From assembly GCA_027577595.1 (NCBI GenBank), contig JANBRJ010000057.1, positions 45,680-109,679 on the forward strand: a stretch of 64,000 nt of DNA, read 5' to 3'. The stretch comes from Coemansia sp. RSA 487 (Eukaryota > Kickxellomycota > Kickxellomycetes > Kickxellales > Kickxellaceae). Both the position numbers and the translations under genes were made by a program. Each line of letters starts with the position of its first letter. Position 1 is the stretch's first letter. Shown here piece by piece: positions 50,405 through 60,704 of this stretch. The notes below the pieces were generated by a model. The model had not been told where the DNA came from, searched no databases, and was given only the letters and a program-made list of their open reading frames with translations.

Positions 50405-52546
50405 TTTTTTCGTAAAGTTTTTTTTAAAAGTTTGGAGGTTTGTTTTTTGTTTGGTTTTGTTTAGAGTAGAGTAAAATCACAAATCGGCACACGAAGAGAA
50501 AGCGGCTTTAGTGCTTTTTAGGCTTTGGCAGGGTTCTCTTCTTTTTGTTGTGCGGATTGTGCAGCGAGGCAAGAAGATTGGAGAACGTTGTTGTTAACTA
50601 CGCGACCGAAGGGTTCCCTACTGATGTGAGTATTGGGAATCCGGGTACAGCTGCGGTGGGGGGAAGTTAGATCTTGGTTGTGTTCAAGAGCTGGGATGCT
50701 GGATCCGAGAGGGGAGAGGAAGAAAGCAAAGTTGGATAACGCTAATGCGACTTTGTAGAGTTAGAAAAAACGAGTATACGGTTTACGCTTTAGTTGTTTG
50801 TCAAGAGAAAGTAAGATAAAGAAAGAAAGAAGTGGAAGGAGTCTGGGCTCTCCCAGCCCGCTATTTATTTGGTTCTCGCTCCCTTCGTTCCTCGACAACG
50901 ATTGCCTTTCTTTTGGCAGCTGCCTTCCAATCAGCAACGTCCAAGTTCGCACTTTGTGGTAAATAGTTTCTTTTGCGTCTTTTCCTACAGACTTTTCTAA
51001 TACCATTTCGGTATGATAACAGACAATTGTCAACAAACATGCATTATCTGCAGACTTTCTCTTTTTTTACTGTTGCCAGAACGCAAACAAAACGTGCTCT
51101 AAACCAACAATGCACTCTTGGTTCTCTGTTCTTCAACTGCCTTTTTGCTGCTGCAATTGCAAGGCACTTCTGCAATTGCTGAACCAATGGGTGTCTGGCC
51201 TCCCTTTTTGCCAGACTTTTTGCGGAGAAAGTGCGATCGCCCTTCAATTTTCCACTTTCTTCATCAACGATCCGGGCAAATCCCAAAGTTCTTTTTACGT
51301 GTGTGTCGATTATGTGGTCCCACTTCAACCTCACATACATCTTGTCCTCTCTCGTTTTTGCGCGCTTTTTATTTGCAAGATTTTGCCAGCACCCGCTTTC
51401 AGAAACTGGACCTGGTTGAAGGAGGGTCCTGCCTCGCGAATGCAAGAACAATATCAACAAAGGAGAAACAAGGGAACATAAGGTGCAGACCATTATTTTC
51501 CACAAATGCATGAACAATATGCACGTTTTCCCTCTTTCCACCCAATATGCGCTTTCACATGTCAAAGCAGTAAGCTGCATTGTAATCCAGAGCCAGACGA
51601 TAATCTGCTAAATCCATTTTCCTTGATTTACCGACCCGATCACTACATCCAGCAGATCAAGCTTGCTGCCGTTTTTATCCTGCGACATGACGTAACAAAG
51701 TCGCCTTAATTGCATAATTTCTCGATTCAAGCATGCCAGAGTCTTTTTGATCGTTAATTCATGCTTGGAAACCGCAGCGGAAAAGTGCATGCTAGTGATC
51801 CACATTCCGCCTTCCAGGATATGGCTGTAGCCCCAAAAACCAAACCAGCGCATTTGCAATGGCTTTCGTCTTTTGTTGGAGGCTGACTCAGCCAGCCTCG
51901 CACCATGGGCATTTACGAATGGGCTTGTGATGTAATTATTTATGCTATATGCAAGACATAACGAAATTCCAGGTAATTTTGTTTGCTTGCGGTATCAGCT
52001 GCTAGAGACGCAGCAATGAAGTAAGGCAAGCGCAACCAATGCCCGCCGAATATTCCTGCCATTTACTGTTCATTCATGTGAACTGCTGTTGGCTACGCTG
52101 AATCTGTGTTTGTGCCAAGAAATGTTATCATCTATACATCATTCATTACTTTATGTTTTGCATTAACAAAATAGGCTTTATTATGTCATGCAAAATTTTA
52201 ACTGGTACAAAGGATGGGCTGGACTAGGCAAACATGCGCATCAAAAGTAAGAAAATGCTATTTTTCGTTGTTACAAGTTCCACTGTATATTCCTGACAAA
52301 TAATATCACAATCAAGGTCGGACTAGGCATCAAAACCATCCAAGAAGGTGCAAGGAAATGCAAAAATTCCGACAGGAAATATAAATAGAGCCCGCAAAAA
52401 ACAACGATGGCAGCTGGAATGTAGTTTTCTTCACAGTTTTCTTCAATATCTGAATTTATAGCGAAACTAATCACAAGGATCTTTTTCTTCCATCGACACA
52501 AGCGACTTTACCAATAACTTTAGCGAAATCTCAACCATCTTCAACA
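50405..52546. other. Intergenic region between INO1 and the CsbD-like gene
   Basis: About 2.1 kb. It holds the INO1 promoter and, at the right end, the CsbD-like gene promoter. A 178-codon minus-strand frame (51044-51580) shows no recognisable domain and is not supported. Confidence 0.5.
52380..52387 (+). promoter_or_regulatory. TATA box of the CsbD-like gene
   Basis: The consensus tataaata sits 167 bp before the ATG at 52547. Confidence 0.5.
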
Positions 52547-52876
52547 ATGAGCAACGTCTACAACCAGGCTGCAGGTGCTGTCAAGGAAACCTTGGGCAAG
52601 ATTACTGGCAACGAAAGCCGCGAGCAGGAGGGTCACAATCAGCGTGCGCAGGGTCTCGGTGAGCAACAGCTTAACAAGGATGAGCAGCAAAGGGCCAACA
52701 TCAGAGACGACCCGTCTCTCAACAAGGCCAGCGGTGGCATGAGGGAGGCTGGCGGTGCTGCCAAGGAGAAGTTTGGCCAGGCTATGGGCAACGAAGATAT
52801 GCAAAGTGCCGGAAGACAGGCCCGGGCTCAAGGCAAAGGCGAGCAGAATATCCAGGACCAGAGGATGAACCAGTAA
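52547..52876 (+). CDS. CsbD-like stress protein
   Basis: 109 aa, highly hydrophilic, rich in Gln, Gly, Asn and Glu. It contains two CsbD-like repeats, NQAAGAVKETLGKITGN (about 5-21) and EAGGAAKEKFGQAMGNEDM (about 67-85), each followed by QxxGxxxxxQGxGEQ-type sequence. CsbD-like proteins are small general-stress proteins in bacteria; fungal homologues include those described as mismatched-base-pair and cruciform DNA recognition proteins. It has its own TATA box and no intron. Biochemical role is uncertain. Confidence 0.82.
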   Translation: MSNVYNQAAGAVKETLGKITGNESREQEGHNQRAQGLGEQQLNKDEQQRANIRDDPSLNKASGGMREAGGAAKEKFGQAMGNEDMQSAGRQARAQGKGEQNIQDQRMNQ

Positions 52877-53156
52877 ATAAAGTTCGAGGAAACGAATATT
52901 TATTAAAAAGGCGGCCAGGGCGATTGCTTATCCAACAGTTTCCCTAATGTTCTTTTTTTACTAGCAAATAAATATCCACGCTAACCCTTTCTTTATTCAA
53001 GTAATTCAAAATGAAAAAGACAAGTTAAAGAATAGAATGATATTTGTTTAAACCATATTCTGTCGAATATATACTAGCGGCAACGGATTATGAACTGAAC
53101 TAGCTGTGGGTATTGTTACGAAGCGATTGCCAGAATGGAGCCGCTGCTGCTAGTTA

Positions 53157-53396
53157 CTACCAGCCATGGTGCCATCCGCCGTGCCATCCACCATGCCATC
53201 CGCCATTCCAACCTCCGGGCCAGCCACCATGCCAACCTCCAGGCCAACCACCATTCCATCCGCCATTCCATCCGCCATTCCAACCACCATTCCATCCGCC
53301 GCCCCAGTTGCGTAGCTCAAGATTACCATGGTCTTTCTCGCCATGAGTAAGCGGCGCTGCTGCAGCCATTCCAAAGAGTAGTGCGTACTTGATCAT
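53157..53396 (-). CDS. Small secreted Gly-Gly-Trp repeat protein
   Basis: 79 aa from the ATG at 53396. The N-terminus MIKYALLFGMAAAAPLTHG is a plausible signal peptide. After a short charged linker (EKDHGNLELRN) the rest is about twelve tandem G-G-W-x units (x = N, P or H), ending in HHGW. Such Gly/Trp/His-rich secreted peptides could be wall-associated, metal-binding or membrane-active; none can be chosen from sequence. A TATA-like atataaaa lies about 145 bp upstream (53537-53544, minus strand). Family not recognised. Confidence 0.7.
   Translation of the reverse strand: MIKYALLFGMAAAAPLTHGEKDHGNLELRNWGGGWNGGWNGGWNGGWNGGWPGGWHGGWPGGWNGGWHGGWHGGWHHGW
53160..53315. repeat. 12-bp tandem repeat encoding GGWx units
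   Basis: On the plus strand the units read as variants of ccaccattccat or ccgccattccat, in frame with the secreted protein; period 12 bp with third-position and x-codon variation. Confidence 0.85.
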
Positions 53397-53785
53397 TGTC
53401 CTAGGAAAAAAACCCAAAGTTATGATTTATCTGGTTGTGTTACAGAGAGAAAAAGGCGAAAATGTAGCTTTGTCTGTGTTGCTGTTAAATGCCTGTGGAA
53501 CAAAAAATTAGCTGGTTTCAGGAGAAAAGCGCTTGCTTTTATATGTGCTACATCATCCAAAAAATAAAATCTAACTGTTGAACGTATTTTTTGAAACTAG
53601 AAAATTTTCTCACTTGGATCCTGCTATCGCTCTGGGAGACAAAGCAGTATCCCATTAATTACACGTTGCTAAACATGATCATGTCGATATATCATCCTCA
53701 TGTGTCTAACAGAAACAAAAACTCACGTACGTACAGAGAGATAAGACGTAATATATTATAGGCTAATTATAGATCAACACATTGC
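53397..53785. other. Intergenic region upstream of the GGW-repeat gene
   Basis: About 390 bp with the promoter of the secreted-protein gene and the 3' end of the auxilin gene. No other feature seen. Confidence 0.45.
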
Positions 53786-56443
53786 TTAGCTCACTCCTTC
53801 CTGGGCTTTGAATACATCCCACGCTTCATTAAGGCTACTGAATACGCTGGATGAGACCATCTTAGTGCGCACATCCATACCCTTGTTAAGCTTATCTGGA
53901 TGTAGCTTGGCAATTGCCCGCATGTACGCACGCTTGACTTTGTTCGACTCTAGGATCTCGTGCATTCCAATGGGCTTAAAGTCCGGGAGCAAGGTATGCA
54001 GGCTGCACAGAAGCGCACGCAAATTGTGCTGCTTTCCATCCTTCCACTGCTTTAGCTCTGCATCGATCTCGTCGGTCAGCGCAAGCTTCTGGTCGTCCTC
54101 GATTTGCTTTTCTTGTTCCTTCTTGCGCATCTCAGCAACTGCCGCCGAGTTCTCCGTGTCTCTGTTCAGAATGGTAATGCCGCCCGAGTTCTTGACAGTG
54201 TTCAAAGAGATAGCGGCAAAGACGCTCGAAATATCATCCTCTTGGTTTGTGCTGCTGGCTGGTGTCGAGGGCGACCGAGTGCTTGACACGCTGCTCTTGG
54301 GAATCGATGGCTTGCCGATACCCAGCGCATTTTCGCAGCGCTGAATGCCCCTACTCGCTTGCTGGCGCATTCCTGTATCGCGTGCAGCTTCTCTCAGCTT
54401 CTTCCAGTCGTCCAGAGCTTGCCTGTACTTTTCTTCCGACTCATGTGCCTCAGCTCTACGGTTCAGCGACTTTGTCCGCTGCTCGGCAACATCGACTCGC
54501 CCAGCAGCTCCAGCCTCAATCACACCATTCGCCTGGTATATATCACAAAGCCCAATCGACTTGCTGCAGTCGGAAAGCGCATTCTTAGCCTCGCCATTGC
54601 GTGTATAGGCTAGAGCACGATTGTTGTACAAAACGATAAGAACAGGATGTCTTTCTGAGCTCTGGGATATGTAGCTGATTGCCTGTGTATAGCCAGCGAT
54701 TGCGTCTCCAAACTGACCAAGTTTGAACTTTTCGTTGGCGCTTACTTTCGCCACGTTTGCTTGCTGAAGTACCACATCTGAAACAGCTGGTACATTTACA
54801 GCAGCAGCCTTTGGCGAACTTCTCTGTGGCGCTGTACGTGGGGGCTTGGGCGGTGCACCGCTATGCAAGCCGCTGCTGGATTGAGAGATAAACTGTTTCT
54901 GGCCCAGCACTGGAGTCGTGGATATATTAGAAACCTCGGCATCCACGTCTAATATCGACTCATTTTGGGCCAGCGACCCATTTGCAGAAGAAGACGGGCT
55001 TTTATAGCTAGAACCACTGCCCGCATTTGCTGCAAGTGACTGCTTGACCTTTTCAATAGCCCGTATACCACGCCGATTGGACGCTATGTACGCCGCCTCA
55101 TCGTCCGACGAAGACGAGTCATAGTCGCGGTATCTTTGCGCAGAAGGTACATACGCATCTTGCTTCCCGTCGCGGCGGCCACCAAATCCCATTGACATTT
55201 CTGGCTTGTTGGTTTGCTCCATGACCGTCTCTTGGATTTCGATTATCTTCTTCTTGCCCATAGCAAACCACGAGTTCGCCTGCTTCCAAACACTCGTCCC
55301 AATCTCGCTAGCCGTGGACATGAACGCGTCAGTGCCTCCTCTGTCAGCAGATCCAGACGGTTGATCTTTTCCTGTTGGTCTTGTGGTGCCTGAACCATCT
55401 GCCCGCCTGCGCGGATCGTCATAATGATAGCCACCAGTATCGCTATTGTCTGACGACATATTCTGGCCATCAAAGTCGTCGCGGTATTTTGCTGTGGATT
55501 TATGTCTAGCAGGACGTGAAGTCTTTTGGTTCTTCAAATGACTCTCTGTCGCTTGTTGTTCGCGCAGAAGCTGAACTGCAGCACGAACACTCCCGGCTAT
55601 CTCTAGTGCTGTGCGTGCCTGTTCCACTGAGAAGCCATACCCGGCAATCTGTGAAATTTCATAGTCTCGATCAGCAAAGGAATCGGATAGTGCCGATTCT
55701 GGTGGTTGGCTCGCTTTATGAAAATCTGTAATGCCATCGTCATCGCTACTGCCATCCTCGACGTTAAGATTAAAAGGATCTTTGCTCAATCCACTGCTCT
55801 TTTGTGCAGTTGCGCCGGTACGACTATCCCTAAACGGGGACGCGCTTGGCGATGTGCTGGTTATCGGTGAATCAGAAAGCAGGTCTAGCCCGCTCATAAT
55901 ATCGTTACTGCTAGCTTCCGCTTGTGCCGATCCAGAAACAAGAGTGTCCAGGTCTCTGGGGCTGGCAGTGTTCCCGATGCTGCCTGGAGGCCTTTGCTGC
56001 ATTGGTGTCCCAGTATTAGATCTCGACGAATTGGATGCCTGCTCCAGTGCATCAAAGTTCCACAAGTCTGTTCGAATAGCACCAGAGCTCTTTGATACAC
56101 TGCCCAAGTTCGATTGCGTTTCTAAGACCTGCTGTCGCTCGCGCAAGGTCATCTTGGCTTGCGCTTTCTGCGAAGAAGAGGTGCTTCCGGACGAAAATGA
56201 CACAAGTTCGCCAAACGGATCGTCACCCTTGACGCTCTTCTGCTGCTGCACGTTCGATAGAGATGCACCACTAGAGCTATGAGCCGAGTTGAATGCATTG
56301 CTCACGCTTCCAAGACTGGGCGAATAATTAGGTGTCTTGGAAGCTCCCCCTCTCCCTCCTAGCATCGATGCTGCCAACCCGCCAGAGCCATGCTGCTGTT
56401 GGTTGTGCTTGTTTGGCCATTGTAGTCCTGCTAGGTCGTCCAT
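53786..56443 (-). CDS. SWA2: Auxilin/Swa2-like clathrin-uncoating J protein
   Basis: 885 aa from the ATG at 56443 (MDDLAGLQWPNK); the upstream in-frame part is hydrophobic junk. The long Ser-rich N-terminal half has clathrin/adaptor-type short motifs (DPFGEL, DPFNLNVED, DLWNF). A UBA domain follows (ISQIAGYGFSVEQARTALEIAGSVRAAVQLL), then a TPR region (ANEKFKLGQFGDAIAGYTQAI...VLYNNRALAYTRNGEAKNALSDC). The C-terminus is a J domain with the HPD motif in AIAKLHPDKLN. This UBA-TPR-J order is that of yeast Swa2. It recruits Hsc70 to strip clathrin from vesicles. Confidence 0.93.
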   Translation of the reverse strand: MDDLAGLQWPNKHNQQQHGSGGLAASMLGGRGGASKTPNYSPSLGSVSNAFNSAHSSSGASLSNVQQQKSVKGDDPFGELVSFSSGSTSSSQKAQAKMTLRERQQVLETQSNLGSVSKSSGAIRTDLWNFDALEQASNSSRSNTGTPMQQRPPGSIGNTASPRDLDTLVSGSAQAEASSNDIMSGLDLLSDSPITSTSPSASPFRDSRTGATAQKSSGLSKDPFNLNVEDGSSDDDGITDFHKASQPPESALSDSFADRDYEISQIAGYGFSVEQARTALEIAGSVRAAVQLLREQQATESHLKNQKTSRPARHKSTAKYRDDFDGQNMSSDNSDTGGYHYDDPRRRADGSGTTRPTGKDQPSGSADRGGTDAFMSTASEIGTSVWKQANSWFAMGKKKIIEIQETVMEQTNKPEMSMGFGGRRDGKQDAYVPSAQRYRDYDSSSSDDEAAYIASNRRGIRAIEKVKQSLAANAGSGSSYKSPSSSANGSLAQNESILDVDAEVSNISTTPVLGQKQFISQSSSGLHSGAPPKPPRTAPQRSSPKAAAVNVPAVSDVVLQQANVAKVSANEKFKLGQFGDAIAGYTQAISYISQSSERHPVLIVLYNNRALAYTRNGEAKNALSDCSKSIGLCDIYQANGVIEAGAAGRVDVAEQRTKSLNRRAEAHESEEKYRQALDDWKKLREAARDTGMRQQASRGIQRCENALGIGKPSIPKSSVSSTRSPSTPASSTNQEDDISSVFAAISLNTVKNSGGITILNRDTENSAAVAEMRKKEQEKQIEDDQKLALTDEIDAELKQWKDGKQHNLRALLCSLHTLLPDFKPIGMHEILESNKVKRAYMRAIAKLHPDKLNKGMDVRTKMVSSSVFSSLNEAWDVFKAQEGVS

Positions 56444-56764
56444 CTGTCTGGAGTTTTTTTTTTCAAATTGAGACAAGAAATGAAATGAAGACTGCGAAAT
56501 GTGCTCAAAGATTACAACACAGTATGTATGTTGTGAGTCTATACTACTAGATAAAAAATAAGCAATTTCGTAGAAAAAGAGAAAAAGAAATATATAAAGA
56601 AAGCTTGCGAGTAAAGAAGAAAAAGACAATGAAAGCGGAGTGTGAGTGTTTGCAGCTTGCTTTTTTTTTCCAGGAAAAGCTTGCTTGTAGTTCAGCCATG
56701 TCCAATATTAAAGCATCAACAGACCAAGCTAAATCGAAAAGTATAAATTACACATGGAGCTTCT

Positions 56765-57511
56765 TCAATGGATATATTTTTTCATAAACTTGCGATGAAA
56801 GTCAGACCGCAACATATCGTTGATAAATCGCTTCTTGGTCTTACCATCGTCGCCTCGTGCTTGGTTTCTAAACACAACATCATCATCCCAGCGCCGTTTG
56901 ACTGAAAAGGCCTTTTTAGCAAGCAGCGGGTTTCCACCAAGAAGTGACGACGATGAGCCGCCGTTCTTTTCCTCCTGTAGCCGCCGCTCAAGCTCTTCCT
57001 TCTCTTCACGCTCCTTTTCCTCAGCACGCTCACGCTTTATTTTCTCGAGCTCACGCATCAGCATGGCCGTTTCATCCTCGCTATCCTCATCACTGCTGCT
57101 GCCATCATCACCACCATCGTCATCACTGTTTGACTGAGCACTGTTTGCATCTTCATCGCTTGATACGTGCGAACCTTCATCCTCGTTGCTACTGGCATCT
57201 GACTCTGCATCCAGCATCTGCGCCATCTCGATGTACTTTGATTTAGCATCGTCCAGGCGTGTCTGCGTTTCTGCGTCAGGCAAGCTGCCACCTTCGCCAT
57301 TTTTAGAACGCTTGGCCTCAAAATGCAGGCGCTCTGCCTCCTGAAGCTCTCTCTTTAGCTCTCCAACCGTGTATTCCTCGCTTCCTTGTCCGGGCTTCCT
57401 TGTCTTCAGCTTTGTGTGGCTGGGAAGGTCCTTGGCTGATGTCATGTAAGTAAGCTCATTTTCGGCTTTTCCCTTTGCCGGATCAAATGTCGGGCGTGCA
57501 GCTGTAGTCAT
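56765..57511 (-). CDS. CWC15: Spliceosome component Cwc15
   Basis: 248 aa. The N-terminus MTTAARPTFDPAKGKAEN and SKDLPSHTKLKTRKPGQG is the family signature. The middle is Asp/Ser-rich, followed by a Glu/Arg coiled region (LMRELEKIKRERAEEKEREE) and a conserved C-terminus (NPLLAKKAFSVKRRWDDDVVFRNQARGD...FINDMLRSDFHRKFMKKYI). Cwc15 belongs to the Prp19-associated complex and sits at the catalytic core of the spliceosome. Complete and intronless. Confidence 0.97.
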   Translation of the reverse strand: MTTAARPTFDPAKGKAENELTYMTSAKDLPSHTKLKTRKPGQGSEEYTVGELKRELQEAERLHFEAKRSKNGEGGSLPDAETQTRLDDAKSKYIEMAQMLDAESDASSNEDEGSHVSSDEDANSAQSNSDDDGGDDGSSSDEDSEDETAMLMRELEKIKRERAEEKEREEKEELERRLQEEKNGGSSSSLLGGNPLLAKKAFSVKRRWDDDVVFRNQARGDDGKTKKRFINDMLRSDFHRKFMKKYIH

Positions 57512-57888
57512 TGCTTTCTATCGGTGTAGATTGCTGGTGCTAAACAAAGATAAATGGAAGAATGATATTCGAGTGAAATATTAAAAAGTTGTTATGAGAA
57601 AAGCCGTTTCTAGAATATAAAAAACTGCATCAACCAAAGTGCCCCATATCGTAATCAGTGGAGTCTATGGGGAATGGCCTTCTGTCTCTCTCACGTGCTT
57701 ACAAAACACAATAGCCAAGTTGCCAGATGGTCAAGCAGTCACTATTTGATGTTCTCCAAAAAACACTTGTTCAAAATCATGAAAACGAGTTCTATTATCG
57801 TTGTCAAAAATAAAGCAAATTCCGTTGAAAATCGAAAAAAGAACTTTGCACATAAAGCGCTACTGTCCGTGCTCTTTCTTGATGGTAC
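57512..57888. other. Intergenic region between CWC15 and ATP17
   Basis: About 377 bp holding the CWC15 promoter; no other feature seen. Confidence 0.45.
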
Positions 57889-58266
57889 TCAGTGGTTCTC
57901 AGCATGCTTGTGGTGCTTCAGGTGCATAACGTAGTGGATGGAGTAGCCGCCAACAAGAAGGGCACCAATGACATGAAGAATGGGCAAAGGCGAAGCGTTG
58001 TCACCCTCAATGTAGCGTGCGTAGTAGCGTTTGAAGGGGCCAGTTCCAGCGGCCTTGACCTCAGCCTCGCCCTTGGGCAGATTGCGGTAGAACGAAACAA
58101 CCTTGTTGACCTCCTGGGCAGAAAGTGTGCTAGCCGTCGATTCAGAAACAACCTCGCCCGAGCGCGCAGCATGACCAATGTTTGGGGGAATAATCTCGCG
58201 AAGGCTCGAGTAATTGCGGAGCGCGGTGGCGCGCTTCAAAGCAGACCGACAGATAATAGAATTCAT
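57889..58266 (-). CDS. ATP17: Mitochondrial ATP synthase subunit f
   Basis: 125 aa. A basic presequence (MNSIICRSALKRATALRNYS) is followed by IIPPNIGHAARSG, VVSFYRNLPKGEAEVKAAGTG, RYYARYIEGDNASPLPILH, one transmembrane segment (VIGALLVGGYSIHYVM) and the conserved matrix-to-intermembrane tail HLKHHKHAENH. These match the Atp17 family closely. Subunit f is in the Fo membrane sector and helps dimer stability. No intron. Confidence 0.93.
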   Translation of the reverse strand: MNSIICRSALKRATALRNYSSLREIIPPNIGHAARSGEVVSESTASTLSAQEVNKVVSFYRNLPKGEAEVKAAGTGPFKRYYARYIEGDNASPLPILHVIGALLVGGYSIHYVMHLKHHKHAENH

Positions 58267-59574
58267 AGTTGATTGAAAGAAGCAGCCAAAACTAATTGGA
58301 GAAGAAAGGGAAAAAGGATGTAAAAGTCAAATTCGCTTTGATTCACAGGTTTTGACAGAAAGCAGGCAAATGGCAGAGCAACTCAAATAAAAGCCAAACT
58401 GATACAGCGATAAAAGCGTGTAAGATGGCTAAGCTTTTTCTGGCTCTCTCACTTATCTTGCTGATTTGATTTGATTTGATTTGATTGTATATCTGATCCA
58501 GGTCATATTTTATGTATTATTGATGTTGAGAAAAAACACTACGCCTTTATAAATGTAACTCTGGATCGGTTGAAAGGCTAAGAAGCGCTTTCTTCGAGAT
58601 ACAAGAAGCTTCTTATTTCGATGAAATTTGACAGTATGTAAAAAAACTCTTATTTGGATAATTTTTAGTCTTCTGCCATAGCTATAGTCCTTACTTTTTA
58701 TTTATAAGGATGGTCACATTGTACAGCATTTGACCAGTGTATGATGAGTCGTTTATTTGGTGGAATACTTCGCTTAACTTTATATTTCTTCATAAATTCT
58801 TTAAAGCACTTTACACCACTCATTTCTGTTGTACTTTCCTTGAGGTTTATACTTTCGTTGTATTTCCCATTTTCCAGTTCGTCATAGAAATTTTTCCTAG
58901 TCGTTCCATGACTAACCCAATCCTCCCGTTAGCCAGCTCTTTGCCTTTACTCTTAACAGTGAGTATTATGCTAAATCTGCGTTTCGCTGCGCTCGTTTTT
59001 CCTTGAAGAACTGTTAAGTGTATCAGTGCGCGACGGAAAATCCCTTTTTTGAATGGCAAGATGTTGTCTGTTTGGTGTATTTTCTGGACATTAGCGACGA
59101 GTTTATATACCTTGGCAGTATTAGAATATGAAAGTGAAATTGCAATTTTTTAGACAAGATCCTTCTGTGACTGCGTATTTTTACTTTGTGCATTTGCCCA
59201 ATTTTCGGCACCAATTATATGAACACCAAACAAAGGTAAGTTTGAAGCATGTGTGGTACATATTTTATTTGTAAGGGGTCTTTGAAAAGTTTCCACATGT
59301 AATAAATGATAAAAATTCATTCTTTATACAGTTGCCTTTTTAGATGAATGCCCCTTGCTTCAGGTTGTTGACTACACATAAATAATTTAGTAAACATCTC
59401 ACGGCATTTCACTCTAGTTTGGAAAATGGCAGACTATATATGCCATCTTTATGCTTTCCAAAGGCTGGGGCTTTACATCAAGTTTAATTAGTTAAAAATT
59501 TATTTTACATCCACAAGTAAAGCCTGTAAAAGTCAATGTGAAGGAAAATATGCAAACACTGTTGTTTGTTGAAA
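58267..59574. other. AT-rich intergenic region between ATP17 and NAS2
   Basis: About 1.3 kb, with a TTGAT-type tandem tract at about 58462-58487. Short minus-strand frames between 58737 and 59214 look vaguely like a decayed transposase, but no motif could be pinned down. Confidence 0.45.
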
Positions 59575-60159
59575 TCAGAGCGGAAGGATGTAGCATCCAA
59601 GCAGTCCATCTCCGCCCCAGTCGCGCCGAGGAGTCAGAGCAAGTGTTTTGGTCTGTGGCTGTCCATCCACGACACGATCAACGACCACCGTGACCGGGTT
59701 TTGGATGTTGTCGATTGTTTCGGCTATTAGACGCCGCAGATTATCATGGTTGCCTTCATTGACCGAGCCGTAGCTGACTATTTTGTCGCCTGCCACAAGA
59801 CCCGCTTCCGATGCTGGTGAGTTTGGTGCAACAATGCTGACCCTGGCAAACGGACGCTTCAATACCGGTTCTTCTGCCTTTGTGTCATTACCGTCATTAT
59901 CCTTGCGTGTGCCCTTGTGCAAGCTAACTAGAGAGTCCTCTACTTGCTTCATCAATCCCCTGAGATCGTTCTGCTTGTATATGAGTGACCTGCGTATCTG
60001 GCGGATTGTTGTGATATCTATATCGGAGCGTGGAAACCCCTCCTCATCAACGAGTGCTTCAGTTTGTGACACACCATGAGACTGGAGGTTCAGTTCGAGA
60101 TCGCGGATCTCATTTTCCAATGCGTCTTTTTGCTTGAGCAGCGCCTGTGTCTGTTCCAT
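59575..60159 (-). CDS. NAS2: 26S proteasome assembly chaperone Nas2 (PSMD9/p27)
   Basis: 194 aa. An N-terminal coiled coil (LLKQKDALENEIRDLELNLQSHGVSQTEALVDEEGFPRSDIDI) carries the family's EGFPRxDID motif and is followed by IRQIRRSLIYKQNDLRGLM. The C-terminal half is a PDZ domain with FARVSIVAPNSPASEAGLVAGDKIVSYGSVN. Nas2 binds Rpt5 and delays base-core joining during proteasome regulatory-particle assembly. No intron. Divergent with the tRNA ligase gene. Confidence 0.95.
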   Translation of the reverse strand: MEQTQALLKQKDALENEIRDLELNLQSHGVSQTEALVDEEGFPRSDIDITTIRQIRRSLIYKQNDLRGLMKQVEDSLVSLHKGTRKDNDGNDTKAEEPVLKRPFARVSIVAPNSPASEAGLVAGDKIVSYGSVNEGNHDNLRRLIAETIDNIQNPVTVVVDRVVDGQPQTKTLALTPRRDWGGDGLLGCYILPL

Positions 60160-60704
60160 TTTGTAGATGGCTGTCGGCGTTCAAATATCCAGGGTTAGAA
60201 GGTCCCGGAAGTATGATGATGTTTTAAAAAAGAAACAAATATGCGCATAGAATGACATTATATAATGGTGGCCTGGTGACAAACCACACAGAAAGAGATG
60301 AAATACAGCTTGAAGCGAAGTCAAGCGTTATGGTGTTTTTTTTGCTTGCTGGAAACTCGTTTTGGCGCATACGTCACGTTAGTTGATCAAAATTTGCTGC
60401 GGCTGAAAAGGGGAAAATCAGCCCACAAAACAGCTTTCTGATCTTTCGAAAACTGATCTTTCAAAAACTGATCTTTCTCTTTAGCTGTCAACTTCCATTT
60501 ATATATCTAGAAACTCTGCACATTATCTTGACCGCAGTACAAACATATAAAGAGCTACACAGGCAAATACTCGCATCATTTAAAATATTCTTTGACCGCA
60601 GCGCAAAAAGACAAAGAAAGGGCTGCTGCTCTTTTTCGGAATTTCAATGACTATATAGAGAAAGTCTGTGTGTATCTGTTTTGTCTAGTTTTGTTTTTGA
60701 ACGT
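60160..60704. promoter_or_regulatory. Divergent promoter region, NAS2 / TRL1, with short repeats
   Basis: About 545 bp. It contains three tandem ctgatctttc units with A-rich spacers (about 60438-60477) and two copies of ttgaccgcag followed by (t/c)(a/g)caaa (about 60529-60544 and 60592-60606). A TATA-like actatatag sits at about 60650-60658, some 50 bp before the first TRL1 ATG. Confidence 0.5.

Noticed and set aside
51044-51580. 178-codon minus-strand frame in the INO1 upstream region
   Set aside because: Mixed hydrophobic and basic sequence with no recognisable motif, start context or conservation clue.
58737-59214. Possible decayed transposase
   Set aside because: Short disconnected frames; no catalytic acid, helix-turn-helix or terminal repeat could be identified.
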